In this document: positions 20,392-29,815 of the stretch, piece after piece
How the letters are laid out: the number at the start of each line of letters is the position of its first letter
Numbering within the stretch: the stretch's first letter is position 1
From: Nitratireductor aquibiodomus NL21 = JCM 21793
GTDB taxonomy: Bacteria; Pseudomonadota; Alphaproteobacteria; Rhizobiales; Rhizobiaceae
Length of the DNA: 64,000 nt
Assembly: GCF_000615975.1 (NCBI RefSeq)
Contig: NZ_BAMP01000004.1
Span: forward strand, 1 to 64,000
Direction of reading: 5' to 3'
The notes under the pieces: generated by a model
Told to the model about the DNA's origin: nothing
Seen by the model: the letters and a program-made list of their open reading frames with translations, nothing else
Databases searched by the model: none
Program-made: the position numbers and the translations under genes

Positions 20392-21000
20392 CTATCCCTT
20401 CAGGCTGCCCTTGGTGGAGGGCACCGCGTTGCCCTGGCGCGGGTCGGCCTCGCAGGCCGTGCGCAACACACGCGCCACCGCCTTGAAGCAGGTCTCGGCG
20501 ATGTGGTGGCTGTTGGCGCCGTAATGGTTGGTCACGTGCAGGGTGATGCCGGCATTCTGCGCCAGCGCCTGAAAGAATTCGCGCACCAGCTCGGTGTCGA
20601 ACGTGCCGATCTTCTGGGTCGGAAAATCCACGTCCCAGACGAGAAAGGGGCGGCCTGAAACATCAATTGCGGCGCGCGTCAGGCATTCGTCCATGGCAAG
20701 ATCGAGTGAGGCATAGCGCGTGATGCCGCGCCGCTCGCCCAGCGCCTCCGAAATGGCCTTGCCCAGAGCAATACCGCAATCCTCGACCGTGTGGTGATCG
20801 TCGATGTGCAGATCGCCATCGGCCTTTACCGTCATGTCGATCAGCGAATGGCGGGAAAGCTGCTCCAGCATATGGTCGAAAAAGCCCACGCCGGTGGCCA
20901 CCTCAAAGCGGCCTTCGCCGTCGATATCCACTTTGACGACAATGGCCGTCTCGTTGGTCTTGCGGCTGATTTCGGCGGTGCGCGTCTTGCTGGAAGCCAT
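20392..21000 (-). CDS. hisB: Imidazoleglycerol-phosphate dehydratase
   Basis: A 202-residue monofunctional HisB. The manganese-binding histidine clusters are [10 protein letters not shown] and [12 protein letters not shown], with [14 protein letters not shown] before them. I chose the ATG at 21000 ([14 protein letters not shown]), preceded by AAAGGGAAAG; an in-frame ATG at 21045 would add 15 residues. It is the first gene of the leftward operon hisB-DUF2628-hisH-DUF1330-hisA-membrane protein-hisF-hisE-coaA and is divergent from hslV, so the promoter should lie in 21001-21168. Confidence 0.96.
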   Translation of the reverse strand: MASSKTRTAEISRKTNETAIVVKVDIDGEGRFEVATGVGFFDHMLEQLSRHSLIDMTVKADGDLHIDDHHTVEDCGIALGKAISEALGERRGITRYASLDLAMDECLTRAAIDVSGRPFLVWDVDFPTQKIGTFDTELVREFFQALAQNAGITLHVTNHYGANSHHIAETCFKAVARVLRTACEADPRQGNAVPSTKGSLKG

Positions 21001-21168
21001 GGTCTTTCCCTTTGCGCTGCGTGAAGGCCAGCCTTCTAGCAGCATGTTCGGGCAGCGCCAAGCACTCTCACCAATCTCGTCTCTCGCGTTTGCATTCCAC
21101 GTTGTTCAACTTACATATTCGCTCTGACGGTGCCGTGCCTTATCGGGCGGCGCGAAAAGGAGTGTGCG

Positions 21169-21717
21169 ATGAGCGACGAAAAATCCATGCACGCCACGAC
21201 AATCGTCACTGTGCGCAAAGGCGGCAGGGTGGTGATTGCCGGAGACGGGCAGGTCAGCCTGGGCAATACCGTGATGAAGGGCAATGCACGCAAGGTGCGG
21301 CGCATCGGCAAGGGCAATGTGATTGCCGGCTTTGCCGGGGCGACGGCCGATGCCTTCACCCTTCTGGAGCGGCTGGAGGCCAAGCTGGAACAGTATCCCG
21401 AGCAGCTGATGCGCGCCTGTGTCGAGCTGGCCAAGGACTGGCGCACCGACCGCTATCTGCGCCGGCTCGAGGCGATGATGCTGGTCGCCGACAAGAACAT
21501 CACCCTGGCGCTGACGGGCAATGGCGACGTACTGGAGCCAGAAGGGGGCATCATGGCCATCGGTTCCGGCGGCAATTTTGCACTCGCTGCGGCGCGTGCG
21601 CTCGCCGACACCGACAAGGACGCCGAAGAGATCGCCCGCAGGGCGATGGAGATCGCCGCATCCATCTGCATCTACACCAATGACAATGTCGTGGTGGAAA
21701 CGCTCGATGCCGAGTGA
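21169..21717 (+). CDS. hslV: HslV (ClpQ) protease subunit
   Basis: A 182-residue peptidase subunit of the HslVU heat-shock protease. The catalytic Thr is exposed after removal of a short leader ([13 protein letters not shown]), and the core reads [21 protein letters not shown] chose the ATG at 21169 because AAAAGGAG precedes it; an in-frame ATG at 21130 lacks such support. A GNAT gene is inserted between it and hslU, overlapping its stop. Confidence 0.95.
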   Translation: MSDEKSMHATTIVTVRKGGRVVIAGDGQVSLGNTVMKGNARKVRRIGKGNVIAGFAGATADAFTLLERLEAKLEQYPEQLMRACVELAKDWRTDRYLRRLEAMMLVADKNITLALTGNGDVLEPEGGIMAIGSGGNFALAAARALADTDKDAEEIARRAMEIAASICIYTNDNVVVETLDAE

Positions 21718-22246
21718 ACCGGACCAGATAGATATTATCCCGGTCACGGCCGGGCACTATCCGCTCCTTCTCGACTGGCTCCACCAGCCGCATGTGCGCG
21801 AATGGTGGGGCGATCCCGACACGGAGCTGGCCCATATCCGCGACATGGTGGAAGGCCGGGACACGACACGGCCTTTCGTGATCCGTCTCGACGGAAAGCC
21901 CATCGGTTACATCCAGTACTGGTTCGTTGCCGACAACAGGAGCCCGGATATCCTTGAAAAGGACCCATGGGTGAGCGAACTGCCGGAAGATGCCGTGGGC
22001 GTGGATCTGACCATCGGCGAGGCGGAACTTCTTTCCAGGGGCGTTGGCAGCCGCGCCGTCAGGCTGATGGTCCGACGGCTGCTCGATGCAGGCCACGCCA
22101 GCATCATCATCGATCCGGATCGTGAAAACCGCCGCGCCGTGCGCGCCTATGAGAAGGCGGGCTTTCGCCCGATCCCTCATCTTGAAGGCCGCACCGGGAG
22201 CGTGCTCATCATGCAATACGACAAGAACAACGAGACGAACACATGA
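21707..22246 (+). CDS. GNAT acetyltransferase, AAC(6')-like
   Basis: A 179-residue GNAT protein. The N-terminal half [15 protein letters not shown] and [10 protein letters not shown] is like the aminoglycoside 6'-N-acetyltransferase and IucB/AlgX-type branch, and the acetyl-CoA site is [13 protein letters not shown], followed by [11 protein letters not shown]. The ATG at 21707 overlaps the hslV stop by 11 bases, and the gene overlaps hslU by four, so it is co-translated with the protease genes. This gene inside hslVU is common in Hyphomicrobiales. The natural substrate is unknown and resistance should not be assumed. Confidence 0.85.
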   Translation: MPSEPDQIDIIPVTAGHYPLLLDWLHQPHVREWWGDPDTELAHIRDMVEGRDTTRPFVIRLDGKPIGYIQYWFVADNRSPDILEKDPWVSELPEDAVGVDLTIGEAELLSRGVGSRAVRLMVRRLLDAGHASIIIDPDRENRRAVRAYEKAGFRPIPHLEGRTGSVLIMQYDKNNETNT

Positions 22247-23553
22247 CCACATTTTCCCCGCGCGAGATCGTCTCCGAACTCGATCGCTACATCATCGGCC
22301 AGAAAGACGCCAAGCGCGCCGTGGCCATTGCGCTGCGTAACCGCTGGCGACGCCAGCAGCTCGAGCCGGAGCTGCGCGAAGAGGTGATGCCGAAAAACAT
22401 CCTCATGATCGGCCCCACCGGCGTCGGCAAGACCGAGATTTCCAGGCGTCTGGCCAAGCTCGCCGGCGCGCCCTTCGTCAAAGTCGAGGCTACGAAATTC
22501 ACCGAGGTCGGCTATGTGGGCCGCGATGTGGAGCAGATCATCCGTGATCTGGTCGAGGTGTCGATCGGTCTGACCCGCGAGAAGATGCGCGAGAATGTCA
22601 GGGCCCGCGCCCACATGAACGCCGAAGAGCGCGTGCTTGAGGCGCTGGTGGGCAAAACTGCCAGCCCTGCCACCAAAGACAGCTTTCGCCAGAAGCTGCG
22701 CAACGGGGAGCTGGACGACAAGGAAATCGAGGTGGAGGTCTCCGATTCAGGAGGCGGCATGCCCGGTTTCGAGCTTCCCGGCATGCCAGGCGCCAATATC
22801 GGCGTTCTGAACATCAATGACATGCTGCAGAAGGCCATGGGCGGCCAGCAGACCAAAAAACGCAAGACGACCGTCAAGGAATCCTACGAGTTGTTGATTG
22901 CCGACGAATCCGACAAGCTGCTCGACCAGGACGAAGTGACCCACCGGGCGCTGGAATCGGCGCAGAATGACGGCATCGTCTTCCTCGACGAGATCGACAA
23001 GATCGCCACCCGCGAGGGCGGCGTGGGGGCCGGCGTCTCGCGCGAAGGCGTGCAGCGCGACCTGCTTCCATTGGTGGAGGGTACCACCGTCGCCACGAAA
23101 TACGGGCCGGTGAAAACCGACCATATTCTCTTTATCGCCTCAGGTGCGTTCCACGTTTCCAAGCCGTCGGACCTTCTGCCCGAGCTTCAGGGCCGTCTGC
23201 CGATCCGCGTTGAACTGCGGGCACTGGAGAAAGACGATTTCCGCCGCATCCTGACGGAAACCGAGGCGAGCCTCATCAAACAGTATGTGGCCCTGATGGA
23301 AACGGAGGGCGTGATGCTCGAATTCACCGATGACGCCATCGACCGGCTGGCGGCCATTGCCGTCGATCTCAATGCGACGGTCGAGAACATCGGCGCACGC
23401 AGACTGCAGACGGTGATGGAGCGAGTTCTCGACGACATTTCGTTCGATGCGCCGGACCGCTCCGGCAGCGCCTTAAAAATCGATGCAGGCTATGTCGATG
23501 AAAATGTCGGCGACCTGGCCAGGAACACGGACCTTTCGCGCTTCATTCTTTAG
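22243..23553 (+). CDS. hslU: HslU (ClpY) ATPase subunit
   Basis: A 436-residue AAA+ unfoldase that feeds substrates to HslV. Walker A is GPTGVGKTE near residue 56, Walker [12 protein letters not shown] near 250, and sensor-2 is in the [16 protein letters not shown] region. The C-terminus LSRFIL carries the short tail that activates HslV. The ATG overlaps the GNAT stop by four bases. It ends the hslV-GNAT-hslU operon. Confidence 0.97.
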   Translation: MTTFSPREIVSELDRYIIGQKDAKRAVAIALRNRWRRQQLEPELREEVMPKNILMIGPTGVGKTEISRRLAKLAGAPFVKVEATKFTEVGYVGRDVEQIIRDLVEVSIGLTREKMRENVRARAHMNAEERVLEALVGKTASPATKDSFRQKLRNGELDDKEIEVEVSDSGGGMPGFELPGMPGANIGVLNINDMLQKAMGGQQTKKRKTTVKESYELLIADESDKLLDQDEVTHRALESAQNDGIVFLDEIDKIATREGGVGAGVSREGVQRDLLPLVEGTTVATKYGPVKTDHILFIASGAFHVSKPSDLLPELQGRLPIRVELRALEKDDFRRILTETEASLIKQYVALMETEGVMLEFTDDAIDRLAAIAVDLNATVENIGARRLQTVMERVLDDISFDAPDRSGSALKIDAGYVDENVGDLARNTDLSRFIL

Positions 23554-23565
23554 TCGCGGACTGAA

Positions 23566-23604
23566 TTCATTGCCCTGCCATCCCCGCACCGGCAGGGCAA
23601 TGAA
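23566..23604. terminator. Perfect 14-bp hairpin after hslU
   Basis: TTCATTGCCCTGCC and GGCAGGGCAATGAA are exact reverse complements around an 11-base loop, starting 13 bases after the hslU stop. There is no strong T-run on the plus strand, so it may protect the mRNA 3' end or terminate together with Rho. Confidence 0.55.
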
Positions 23605-23750
23605 GCCGGCTTTTCAAGTGTGACATCTCTGCCGCGGTCACGGCGTCATCGCGCTCTGGCCGCGAATGTCTCTCGACTTGGTGCCAGGCTTTGCCTAATT
23701 TGCCCGCAATCCAGAAAAAAAGAACGACTCGGGGGCGCAAGCAGCGCGAC

Positions 23751-24728
23751 ATGGCATCACGGGCTCGATTGGTTATCGGCATTTGTGTCGGCTTGGTCGG
23801 CGCGGGTTCCCTGCCCGTGGCGGCGGCAAAGCTCGTGCCCGAGGGCAACCGCAATGCCGAGCAGCCGCCCATACCCGGTGTTTCGGCCAAGCGCACCAGA
23901 TCCGCGCAGACCACCTATGACGCCAAATATGGCAAGGTCTATCAGCTTCTGAAAAACGACAGCGGGCTGGTTTCCAAGATCCGTTCCATTTCCGCCAGCT
24001 ATCAGATCGATCCCGTGCATATGGTGGGGGCCATCGTTGGCGAACATACTTACAATGTGGACGCCTATGACCGGCTGCAAACCTACTATGTGAAAGCGGT
24101 CTCCTACCTGAAGAGCGATTTTTCCTTCTCACATGCCGGTGAGACCGTCGGTCAGTTCATCGAACGGCCGGAATTCGCCGAGTGCGAAAAGGAGAAGGGC
24201 AGCTACGATCTGTGGTCCTGCCGTGAAGCGGTGTGGGACAAGGCGTTTCGCGGCAAGAGCGTGGACGGGACGAAATGGCCGAACGACCGCTTCGGTGCCG
24301 TGTTCTTCCAGCCCTTTTACGCCGGCCAGACCTTCGGCATCGGTCAGCTCAACCCGCTGACCGCGCTCAAGATGACCGACATGGTGCACAAGGTGTCCGG
24401 TTTCAGGCGGATCAGCCATGACAATCCGCAGGAAGTCTACCAGACGATCATGGACCCGGATAAGTCGCTCGCCTATGTCGCGGCGACGGTGAAAAAATCG
24501 ATCAGCGCCTATAAGCGCATTGCGGATTTCGACATTTCCGGAAACCCCGGCATCACCGCAACGCTATACAATCTCGGTAATCCCGAAGCGCGTGCTGCAC
24601 GGCTTGCAGCCGAAAACCGCATTCTTCGGGCAAAGGGGCAGCGGGTAAAGCTTCCCGAAGAGAACTATTACGGCTGGCTGGTGAACGACAAACTGGATGA
24701 GCTGAAGGCGCTGTTCCAGGACTCCTGA
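23751..24728 (+). CDS. DUF1402 family secreted protein
   Basis: A 325-residue protein of the DUF1402 family, mainly found in Hyphomicrobiales. The signal peptide is ARLVIGICVGLVGAGSL followed by AAA at residues 5-25, so the mature form is periplasmic. The region ISASYQIDPVHMVGAIVGEHTYNVD (described here in part) and GQLNPLTALKMT resembles the lytic-transglycosylase lysozyme fold, with a Glu in the GEHTYN stretch as a candidate catalytic residue. I chose the ATG at 23751 at the signal peptide; an in-frame start at 23691 would place 20 basic residues before it. The function is not established. Confidence 0.8.
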   Translation: MASRARLVIGICVGLVGAGSLPVAAAKLVPEGNRNAEQPPIPGVSAKRTRSAQTTYDAKYGKVYQLLKNDSGLVSKIRSISASYQIDPVHMVGAIVGEHTYNVDAYDRLQTYYVKAVSYLKSDFSFSHAGETVGQFIERPEFAECEKEKGSYDLWSCREAVWDKAFRGKSVDGTKWPNDRFGAVFFQPFYAGQTFGIGQLNPLTALKMTDMVHKVSGFRRISHDNPQEVYQTIMDPDKSLAYVAATVKKSISAYKRIADFDISGNPGITATLYNLGNPEARAARLAAENRILRAKGQRVKLPEENYYGWLVNDKLDELKALFQDS

Positions 24729-24748
24729 GCTCACACCGGCAGGATTTT

Positions 24749-25129
24749 CTACTTTTTTCCGGTCGCACGGTCGCCGGTAATGGCGCGGAGCTGCTTCAGA
24801 AGCAGGGTGACCTCGGCGTTCTTCATAGAAGCGATATGCGCCGCCAGAAGATTGGCGAGTTCGGTTGCCTCGGGTGCGAGCCTGGCCGTGTCCACGACAA
24901 CGCGCGGATGGGAAAGCTCGGCAATGCGCTGCATCTCATCCGCCTCGTCCCAGATCACATTGAAGTAACCGATGATCTTCTGGATCATCGCCCAGTTGGG
25001 CGGGCTCGCACGACCATGTTCCAGCGAAGAAAGATAGGCTGCGCTCACACCGATGGACGCCGCCATCTCCTTCTGGCTGACACCGCGCTCCCTGCGGAGC
25101 TGGCGGATTTTCTCACCGAGCGGCGTCAC
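24749..25129 (-). CDS. XRE-family transcriptional regulator
   Basis: A 126-residue regulator with an HTH_3 domain at residues 5-60 (LRRERGVSQKEMAASIGVS and AAYLSSLEHGRASPP). The C-terminal helical part ends LLLKQLRAITGDRATGKK. The start is a GTG that overlaps the Smr gene stop (GTGA); longer frames upstream lie inside the Smr gene. The regulator appears as the last gene of a leftward run Tim44-mltA-smr-xre, conserved in rhizobia. Its targets are unknown. Confidence 0.85.
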   Translation of the reverse strand: MTPLGEKIRQLRRERGVSQKEMAASIGVSAAYLSSLEHGRASPPNWAMIQKIIGYFNVIWDEADEMQRIAELSHPRVVVDTARLAPEATELANLLAAHIASMKNAEVTLLLKQLRAITGDRATGKK

Positions 25130-25692
25130 ATCCCGCTCCCGTGCCTGCGCTTCAGGCGAATATAGAATGCACCGCCGCCGCCATGCCGGCGGCTGGCCTG
25201 ATCGATCCCGCTGACAAGCGGCGAAAACGGCGGCGTCGCAAGCCATTGCGGAAGGGCGCGCCGCAACACGCCATCGCTGCCGAAGGAAGCTCCCTTGCCG
25301 GTGATCACGAGCACATGACGCACGCCATCGGCATGGGCGCGGCTCAGGAATGAGAGGAGGAGACTGTGCGCCTCGGACTGGGTTAGCCCGTGCAGGTCCA
25401 CGCGCCCCTCCAGAGCGAGCCGGCCGCGCGCGAGCTTGGTGTGCGTGGGTTTATCTATCCGCCGCGTCGGATGCGCTTTCGCCGGGGGCGCGTTGTTCTG
25501 CTGCGAAGCGCCTGCCGGAGCCTTGCTGCCGGTGTCCTGCGCAACGAGGCGGGTCAACTCGGCCATGGTGTCATCGGTCGGTTCCGGCGGGTCTTCGAGC
25601 ACCTTGCCCTTCAGCGGCTCGGTTGTGCACGCCACTCGGTTCCACAGGATGCGGTCTTCCATGCTCAGGCGTTTCGGTGTGTGGCTGGTCAT
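25126..25692 (-). CDS. Smr/MutS2 domain protein
   Basis: A 188-residue protein with a disordered, charged N-terminal half and a C-terminal Smr domain (LALEGRVDLHGLTQSEAHS and VITGKGASFGSDGVLRRALPQ). The DLHG motif and the GKG loop are hallmarks of the Smr endonuclease-like fold, which acts on branched or damaged DNA or on RNA. It lies three bases after mltA and overlaps the XRE regulator, so it belongs to the same transcript. Confidence 0.9.
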   Translation of the reverse strand: MTSHTPKRLSMEDRILWNRVACTTEPLKGKVLEDPPEPTDDTMAELTRLVAQDTGSKAPAGASQQNNAPPAKAHPTRRIDKPTHTKLARGRLALEGRVDLHGLTQSEAHSLLLSFLSRAHADGVRHVLVITGKGASFGSDGVLRRALPQWLATPPFSPLVSGIDQASRRHGGGGAFYIRLKRRHGSGM

Positions 25693-25695
25693 CGA

Positions 25696-26829
25696 TCAGC
25701 CTCCCAGAAGCCCGCGCGGAACCAGCGCATAGAAATCCGCTTTGTGGCGGATCACGCCGGCGATCTCGCCTGCTGCTGCGCCACTGCCAATGAAGAGATC
25801 GGCCCGCGCAGGCCCGGTGATCGCCGAGCCCGTATCCTGTGCGATCATCAGGCGCCGGAAGGGCTGACCATCGACCGCATCGAGTTCGGGCGCGTCGATG
25901 AAGAACGGAGTCCCGAATGTGTGCAAAAGCCGGTCGACCGCTATGGAGCGTCCCGGTGCAAGCTGCACCTTGGCGGCGGCTACGGGTCCGAGTTCGGGGG
26001 CCCCGGCATCGCTCTCACGAAAAAAGATAAATGAGCGATTTTGCCACAGAATCTCGTCAATCCGGTCCGGATTTTCCGAAAACCAGGCGCGAATGCTCTG
26101 CATTGTGACCGTTTCAGGCGCAAGCTCGCCACGGTCGATGAGAACCCTGCCAGCGCCGGTGAAAGGGTGGCCCGATTTGGCGGCATAGGTCACACGCATG
26201 GTCGAGCCGTCTTCAAGCCGCAGCCGCGCCGCGCCCTGGACGTGGATGAAATAGGCATCCACCCTGTTGTCGAGCCAGACAAGCTCCAGCCCCTGGCCCG
26301 CCAGTGCTCCGCGGTCGATAGCGCCGCGGTCGTGATACGCCACGAGGCCGGCATCCGTCTTTCTGGCGAAGGCGAAATAAGGGTCAAGACCGGGAGGTCG
26401 ATTGTCTTCATCGACATCAACCAGATCGTCGGGGCGCTTATAAAGCGGAACGCAGAATCGCTCCGTCCTGATGCGCGAGGCTTCCACTTCCGGTTCATAA
26501 TACCCGGTCACGAAGCCGGGCCCGCCATCCTCCGCCCGTATGCGGCAGGGGATGAAATGATTTTCGAAGAAGGCGCGGGCCGCCCGCTCATCGGCATCCG
26601 GCATGGCGCGGGCTGCCCTGTGCGCCGGGGCAAATGCGGAAAGGGCGATGCCAAGAGCGCCCGAGCGATAGGGCTTTATCTCAACTCGTTCGGCCGAGCG
26701 GGCAAAGGCATGAAAGGCGGACAGGACCGAATCCTGCCGCCAGCCCGGAATTTTATCGAACGAAACCCGCTCGAGGGTTGGCGAAAGCGCCGCAGGCGGC
26801 GCGGCCGTGCACGACGCTCCGCCAGACAA
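25696..26829 (-). CDS. mltA: MltA-type lytic murein transglycosylase
   Basis: A 377-residue MltA family enzyme that cleaves peptidoglycan to 1,6-anhydromuropeptides. Typical segments are FVTGYYEPEVEAS, FIHVQGAARLRLEDG and the C-terminal 3D domain IAQDTGSAITGPARADLFIG, whose aspartates are catalytic. The start is a TTG three bases past the Tim44-like stop, with GAGG upstream. No signal peptide or lipobox is obvious at the N-terminus, unlike E. coli MltA; either the true start is elsewhere or export differs. Confidence 0.9.
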   Translation of the reverse strand: MSGGASCTAAPPAALSPTLERVSFDKIPGWRQDSVLSAFHAFARSAERVEIKPYRSGALGIALSAFAPAHRAARAMPDADERAARAFFENHFIPCRIRAEDGGPGFVTGYYEPEVEASRIRTERFCVPLYKRPDDLVDVDEDNRPPGLDPYFAFARKTDAGLVAYHDRGAIDRGALAGQGLELVWLDNRVDAYFIHVQGAARLRLEDGSTMRVTYAAKSGHPFTGAGRVLIDRGELAPETVTMQSIRAWFSENPDRIDEILWQNRSFIFFRESDAGAPELGPVAAAKVQLAPGRSIAVDRLLHTFGTPFFIDAPELDAVDGQPFRRLMIAQDTGSAITGPARADLFIGSGAAAGEIAGVIRHKADFYALVPRGLLGG

Positions 26830-26832
26830 GGA

Positions 26833-27540
26833 TCAATCCTCGGCTTCCGTGGCGACGAGCTTCCAGTTGGGATCGCGGGAGCGCGTATCGCGCGCGAAAG
26901 TCCAGACATCCTTGACTTCAGCGACGGTTTCCGGATCGCCATCGATCACCTCGCCGGCGCTGTCGCGCGTGGCGGAAATGAGCTCACTGACGATGCGCAG
27001 TGTGACATGTGCCTCAGAGCCCTTCATCTCGGCTGCAATGATCGTCATGTCGTCAATGCCGACAAAGGAGGATTCAATCTTTTCGCTGCGTTTCTCACGC
27101 TCGTCGATGGCAGCGACGAAACCCTCATAGACCTCGCGGGAGAGCAGGTTCTTCAGCGTGCGGCGGTCGCCATCGGCATAGGCCATCACGATCATCTCGT
27201 AGGCCATCTTCGCGCCCTCGACAAAACTCTTGGGAGCGAAGGATGCGTCGGCATCCCGGATGGCGCGCATGCCCTTGTTCAGATCGGTGCCAGGCTTCGC
27301 CGCCTTGTCGATGTCGGCATAGGTCTGATCCGGTTCCGCTGCGCCCTTGCGGCGCGGGAGGGACACCACGTTTTCGCCATTTGAGGACTGTTCCTTACGG
27401 GACGCATTGCGCCCGGCCGTATAGGGGTCGAACGGCGGACGCTCATTGCCCGTGCGCCGGCCCAGCACGTTGCGCAACTGGAAAAAGATCACCACAGCGG
27501 CAATCAGAAAGAAAATTGTGCCGAAATCGAAGAATTCCAT
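26833..27540 (-). CDS. Tim44/TimA-like membrane-anchored protein
   Basis: A 235-residue protein with an N-terminal membrane anchor (FGTIFFLIAAVVIFFQL, residues 6-22) and a C-terminal Tim44-like domain (FVEGAKMAYEMIVMAYADGD to VKDVWTFARD; both quoted in part). Bacterial Tim44 homologues were described in Caulobacter (TimA) as inner-membrane proteins. A charged linker joins anchor and domain. It is the first gene of the leftward Tim44-mltA-smr-xre run and is divergent from fxsA, with about 207 bases between them. Confidence 0.88.
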   Translation of the reverse strand: MEFFDFGTIFFLIAAVVIFFQLRNVLGRRTGNERPPFDPYTAGRNASRKEQSSNGENVVSLPRRKGAAEPDQTYADIDKAAKPGTDLNKGMRAIRDADASFAPKSFVEGAKMAYEMIVMAYADGDRRTLKNLLSREVYEGFVAAIDEREKRSEKIESSFVGIDDMTIIAAEMKGSEAHVTLRIVSELISATRDSAGEVIDGDPETVAEVKDVWTFARDTRSRDPNWKLVATEAED

Positions 27541-27747
27541 AACGTCCAGCCAAACGAGCCACTGTGTTCCACAGCGCCTGCCGGCTCAGGGCAGGCGCAG
27601 AGGCGACGGCATCCCGTCCCTACCGGAAATCATATAGAACGCAGGGAGCCATCATTCAAATTATCGGTCAGAATACCTATGTTTTCCCAACTGGCCAGCA
27701 TGGAACGGCCAGAAACAGCTTAAACACGCAACAAGGCTAACAGGTTC

Positions 27748-28247
27748 GTGCGCTTTTCCATTGTTCCCTTCCTGCTCCTCGCCATTCCGCTTGCCGAGAT
27801 CGCCATGTTTGTGGTGGTCGGCAGCCAGATCGGCGTGTTTCCCACACTGGGCCTCGTGCTGGTAACAGCCATCGCCGGCTCCATACTCCTGAGAGTCCAG
27901 GGGTTCGGGGTTGTACGCCGCATTCAGGAAACCATGAATGAGGCGGTGTGCCCGGCCGTGACCTGGTGCATGGCATGATGATCATGGTGGCCGGCGTGCT
28001 GCTTCTCACGCCCGGTTTCATCACCGATACACTCGGTTTTCTCCTCTTCGTGCCAGCCATCCGCGATGCAGGCTGGAAATTTCTTCGCAGCCGGATCGTC
28101 ATCCTCGGCGGCCCGGCACCAGCCGGAGGCCGGCACGCAAACCCTCATGGGCGCGATACCGGGCCGCAGACCATCGATCTTTCTGCAGACGATTACAGCG
28201 AATCCGGCGACGAGAATTCGCCCTGGCGCAAACCGGACCGCGAATAG
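27748..28247 (+). CDS. fxsA: FxsA family membrane protein, frameshifted in this sequence
   Basis: An FxsA-like inner-membrane protein of about 166 residues. The first frame gives VPFLLLAIPLAEIAMFVVVG and LGLVLVTAIAGSILLRVQG; the second gives MMIMVAGVLLLTPGFITD and LGFLLFVPAIR, the conserved second half. The frames join at about 27944, where one G appears to be missing before GTGCCCGG (PGRDLVHG). Restoring it makes the length divisible by three. FxsA in E. coli relieves phage T7 exclusion by F; its normal role is unknown. It is divergent from the Tim44-like gene and upstream of secB, as in other rhizobia. Confidence 0.85.
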
Positions 28248-28296
28248 AGCATCGGACCGAAAAGTGGAATCCGGTTTTCGGTTTATTCCGATGCTC
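28247..28296. repeat. RIME-like palindromic intergenic element
   Basis: A nested inverted repeat. The outer arms are GAGCATCGGA / TCCGATGCTC, and the inner arms ACCGAAAA / TTTTCGGT around GTGGAATCCGG. This matches the recalled form of a repeat very common between genes of Rhizobium and Mesorhizobium. It overlaps the last base of fxsA and may end its transcript. Confidence 0.75.
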
Positions 28297-28455
28297 CACT
28301 TATAATTTAGATCGTCCTTTGTGCGTCCGGATGGACGCACGGCGATCCAGGGGCTACCCCGCCGCGCCTTGTCATGCGCCGAAGCCCATGCTAGCGAGCA
28401 GGCAAATCTTAAAGGGGAGCCGCGCGGCTGCCAAACCACGCTCGAGGAAAAACGC

Positions 28456-28953
28456 ATGGCCAAGAAACCAGAAGAAAAGACCGAAGCTGCAAAGGCCGGC
28501 AACGGCGCCCAGCCCTCTCTGAACGTGCTGACCCAGTATGTGAAGGATCTTTCCTTTGAAAGCCCGGGTGCACCGCAGTCGCTGCGCGGCCGTTCTGAAG
28601 CACCGGCGATCAACATCAATGTCAACGTCAACGCCAATCCGCTCGGCGATACGGACTACGACGTCGTTTTGACGCTCAATGCCAAGGCTGAGGCCGAGGG
28701 CAAGGTTCTTTTCAACGTCGAGCTGGTCTATGGCGGCGTTTTCCGCGTTGCCGGTTTCCCGCAGGAGCACATGCTGCCGGTTCTCTTCATCGAGTGCCCG
28801 CGTCTGCTCTTCCCGTTTGCCCGCCAGGTCATTGCCGATACGACGCGTGCCGGCGGCTTCCCTCCGCTGATGATCGACCCGATCGATTTTGCCCGCATGT
28901 TCCAGCAGCGCGTTGCCGAGGAACAGGCAAAAGGTCAGGTTCAGGTTTCCTGA
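28456..28953 (+). CDS. secB: SecB protein-export chaperone
   Basis: A 165-residue tetrameric chaperone that keeps preproteins unfolded and hands them to SecA. Core segments are [31 protein letters not shown] and [19 protein letters not shown]. The start [14 protein letters not shown] is the usual alphaproteobacterial one; GAGGAAAAACGC precedes it. The open frame extends upstream only through the intergenic repeat region. It is a monocistronic gene with its own terminator. Confidence 0.96.
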   Translation: MAKKPEEKTEAAKAGNGAQPSLNVLTQYVKDLSFESPGAPQSLRGRSEAPAININVNVNANPLGDTDYDVVLTLNAKAEAEGKVLFNVELVYGGVFRVAGFPQEHMLPVLFIECPRLLFPFARQVIADTTRAGGFPPLMIDPIDFARMFQQRVAEEQAKGQVQVS

Positions 28954-28981
28954 ACCAACCGGTTCCCGGAATTTTTCAGGC

Positions 28982-29010
28982 AGGGCGGTGCTTTCGGGCG
29001 CCGCCCTCTT
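28982..29010 (+). terminator. Rho-independent terminator of secB
   Basis: Stem AGGGCGG / CCGCCCT with a 12-base loop rich in TTTCGGG, followed by CTTTC, 28 bases after the secB stop. dnaQ converges from the other side. Confidence 0.75.
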
Positions 29011-29047
29011 TCATTTGAGCCGAATCTCCCCTGCCGCGCCCATACTT

Positions 29048-29749
29048 TCAGGCGCGAAAAGTATGCCAGAGTGCCTTTTCGCCAAGCTTCTCCACCAGCG
29101 CTTCATGCGCTACGCGCTCGGCTTCGCTGATCCGTGGTGGCAGGGGGGCCGGCCTTGCTGAAACGGTCATCGAAGCCCGGTCCGTGTTGCCCCCCGCATC
29201 GTCACCGCCGGTGGAAATTTCAAGACCGAGAGCCGCCTGTTTTCCGCCGATCAGCTCAATATAGACTTCGGCAAGAAGTTCGGCATCGAGCAGGGCGCCG
29301 TGCTTGGTGCGGTGGCTGTTGTCGATCCCGTAGCGGCGGCAGAGCGCATCGAGCGAATTCGGGCCCATCGGGTGTTTGCGCCGGGCGATCGCCAGTGTGT
29401 CGACGACCAGACCCGGGTCCACCGGCGGCACGCCGAGCCGGTCGAATTCTGCGTTGATGAAGCCAATGTCGAAATTGGCGTTGTGCGCAACGAGCTTTGC
29501 GCCATCGATGAATTCGAGGAATTCTTCGAGAATTGCTCCAAACACCGGTTTGTCTGCCAGATCGGCATCGGAAATGCCGTGAACCGCCTGGGCTTCAGGG
29601 TGAACGGAGCGCCCCTGCGCATTGATGAAATGGTGCAGCGTGCGGCCGGTGGGAAAGCGGTTGTCCAGCTCGACACAGCCAAGCTCGATCACCCGGTCTT
29701 CGTTGGAATCGAGGCCTGTGGTTTCCGTATCAAAAACGATTTCGCGCAT
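29048..29749 (-). CDS. dnaQ: DNA polymerase III epsilon subunit (proofreading exonuclease)
   Basis: A 233-residue DnaQ. The three exonuclease motifs are visible: IVFDTETTGL at the N-terminus, VAHNANFDIGF near residue 95, and HGALLDAELLAEVYIEL near 150. The last 50 residues form the linker and tail that bind the alpha subunit. Length fits the family. It is the last gene of the leftward run that begins beside the probable origin, ppsR-maf-aroE-coaE-dnaQ, with 66 bases between coaE and dnaQ. Confidence 0.96.
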   Translation of the reverse strand: MREIVFDTETTGLDSNEDRVIELGCVELDNRFPTGRTLHHFINAQGRSVHPEAQAVHGISDADLADKPVFGAILEEFLEFIDGAKLVAHNANFDIGFINAEFDRLGVPPVDPGLVVDTLAIARRKHPMGPNSLDALCRRYGIDNSHRTKHGALLDAELLAEVYIELIGGKQAALGLEISTGGDDAGGNTDRASMTVSARPAPLPPRISEAERVAHEALVEKLGEKALWHTFRA

Positions 29750-29815
29750 TCTTCCGCTCCGAAGGTCGGGTCAAATCCAACATGCGCGCCCGGGATCGGC
29801 GACGCAAGGATACCG

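Noticed and set aside
21001-21168. RpoH-type promoter before hslV
   Set aside because: No convincing CTTG -35 with a matching -10 could be placed; the region was left without a promoter call.
26041-27384. 447-residue plus-strand open frame
   Set aside because: Antisense to mltA and the Tim44-like gene.
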